Positions 5,921 through 6,379 of a stretch of 6,379 nt of DNA are shown here, piece after piece (position 1 is the first letter of the stretch; the number at the start of each line of letters is the position of its first letter). The notes beneath the pieces were generated by a model. It worked only from the letters and a program-made list of their open reading frames with translations, had not been told where the DNA came from and searched no databases. This stretch comes from Rhodospirillales bacterium (lineage in GTDB: Bacteria; Pseudomonadota; Alphaproteobacteria; JAREAF01): assembly GCA_029240475.1 (NCBI GenBank), contig JAREAF010000178.1, positions 1-6,379 of the forward strand. The letters run 5' to 3'. The translations under genes were made by a program, and so were the position numbers.

Positions 5921-6379
5921 TTACTCGACGACGAACCCGCCGGCGCCGGCGAGGCCCGGTGCGGGGCTGATGGTGGTCGGCTGCCGCGCGGCGGCGCTTG
6001 CGCTTTCCTGCGCCGCCCGGCGTCCTTGCGGCCCGATCACGGCATCGGTCGGCAGGGCGACGGCGGCCGGGTCGTCGATCGGCTTGACGATGTAGGGCGT
6101 CACGATGATGACCAGCTCCGTCTCCTGCCGGCTGAACCGGTCGGACTTGACGAGGTCGCCGAGGATCGGCATGTCGCCGAGGCCGGGCACACGCGAATGG
6201 TCGAAGCTGCTGTTGTTCTGCAGCAGCCCGGCGATCGCGAATCTCTGGCCGCTGGCGAGCTCGACCGTGGTCTCCGCCCGCCGCGTGGTGAGGGAGGGGA
6301 CCTGGATCTCCTCGATCCGGACCGCGCCCTCGTTCGAGAGCTGGCTGACCTCCGGATTGACCTTCATGCTGATGCGGTT
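5921..6379 (-). CDS. cpaC: CpaC/RcpA, Tad pilus outer-membrane secretin (C-terminal part)
   Basis: The gene is cut by the right edge of the window. 152 C-terminal residues are visible, entering in frame at 6379 (Asn-Arg-Ile-Ser-Met), so the internal ATG at 6367 is not the start. CpaC is the secretin that forms the outer-membrane channel for the Flp pilus. The fragment contains the second half of the secretin domain: KVNPEVS (fragment residues 6-12), TTVELASGQRFAIAGLL (37-53), the secretin signature VPGLGDMPILGDL (64-76) and ELVIIVTPYIVKP (88-100). After this comes a roughly 50-residue Ala/Pro/Gly-rich tail ending GGFVVE. The signature has Val77 where many secretins have Phe after the final Leu. 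The stop is TAA at 5923-5921; the other visible genes use TGA. Confidence 0.95.
   Translation of the reverse strand, partial: NRISMKVNPEVSQLSNEGAVRIEEIQVPSLTTRRAETTVELASGQRFAIAGLLQNNSSFDHSRVPGLGDMPILGDLVKSDRFSRQETELVIIVTPYIVKPIDDPAAVALPTDAVIGPQGRRAAQESASAAARQPTTISPAPGLAGAGGFVVE

Noticed and set aside
6365..6367. ATG at 6367-6365 as the start of a short 148-residue gene.
   Set aside because: The frame is open to the window edge, and the upstream codons continue the conserved secretin sequence, so this is an internal methionine of a cut cpaC.

Overview
The window is G+C-rich, and its identified genes form one minus-strand operon for a tight-adherence (Tad/Flp, Cpa-type) pilus secretion machine. 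Gene order in the direction of transcription is cpaC (3' end only, cut by the right edge), cpaD, cpaE/tadZ, cpaF/tadA, tadB, tadC. The protein sequences, the CpaE type (receiver-like domain followed by a MinD-like domain with a degenerate P-loop) and the dense 4-bp gene overlaps suggest an alphaproteobacterium, perhaps of the Rhodospirillales group. The taxon is an inference from sequence style, not a search result.

Layout from right to left: 6379-5921 holds the C-terminal part of the outer-membrane secretin CpaC. After an 18-nt gap with a good ribosome binding site comes the lipoprotein CpaD (5902-5174). CpaE (5177-3921), CpaF (3924-2272), TadB (2275-1271) and TadC (1274-300) follow, each start overlapping the previous stop by 4 bp (ATGA or GTGA). 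Flp pilin, prepilin peptidase and CpaB, if present, would lie beyond the right edge.

How the genes work together: CpaC with CpaD forms the outer-membrane pore, CpaE positions the machine at its assembly site, CpaF is the hexameric motor ATPase, and TadB plus TadC form the inner-membrane platform through which CpaF drives pilin assembly.

Positions 11-299 hold no convincing gene but are rich in dyad symmetry. They contain a possible terminator after tadC, several perfect inverted repeats, and two sites (37-50 and 131-144) that fit the CRP/FNR-family pattern TTGAY-N4-RTCAA. At the left edge a well-spaced GGAGG precedes an ATG at 10-8 on the minus strand, so another minus-strand gene probably begins there as a separate transcription unit.

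The pilus genes are conventional in order. The points most worth a second look are the paired FNR/FixK-type sites in the left intergenic region and an apparent gapless internal duplication of the N-terminal helical module of CpaF (residues 52-96 and 156-200). I did not find a wholly new system in this window.
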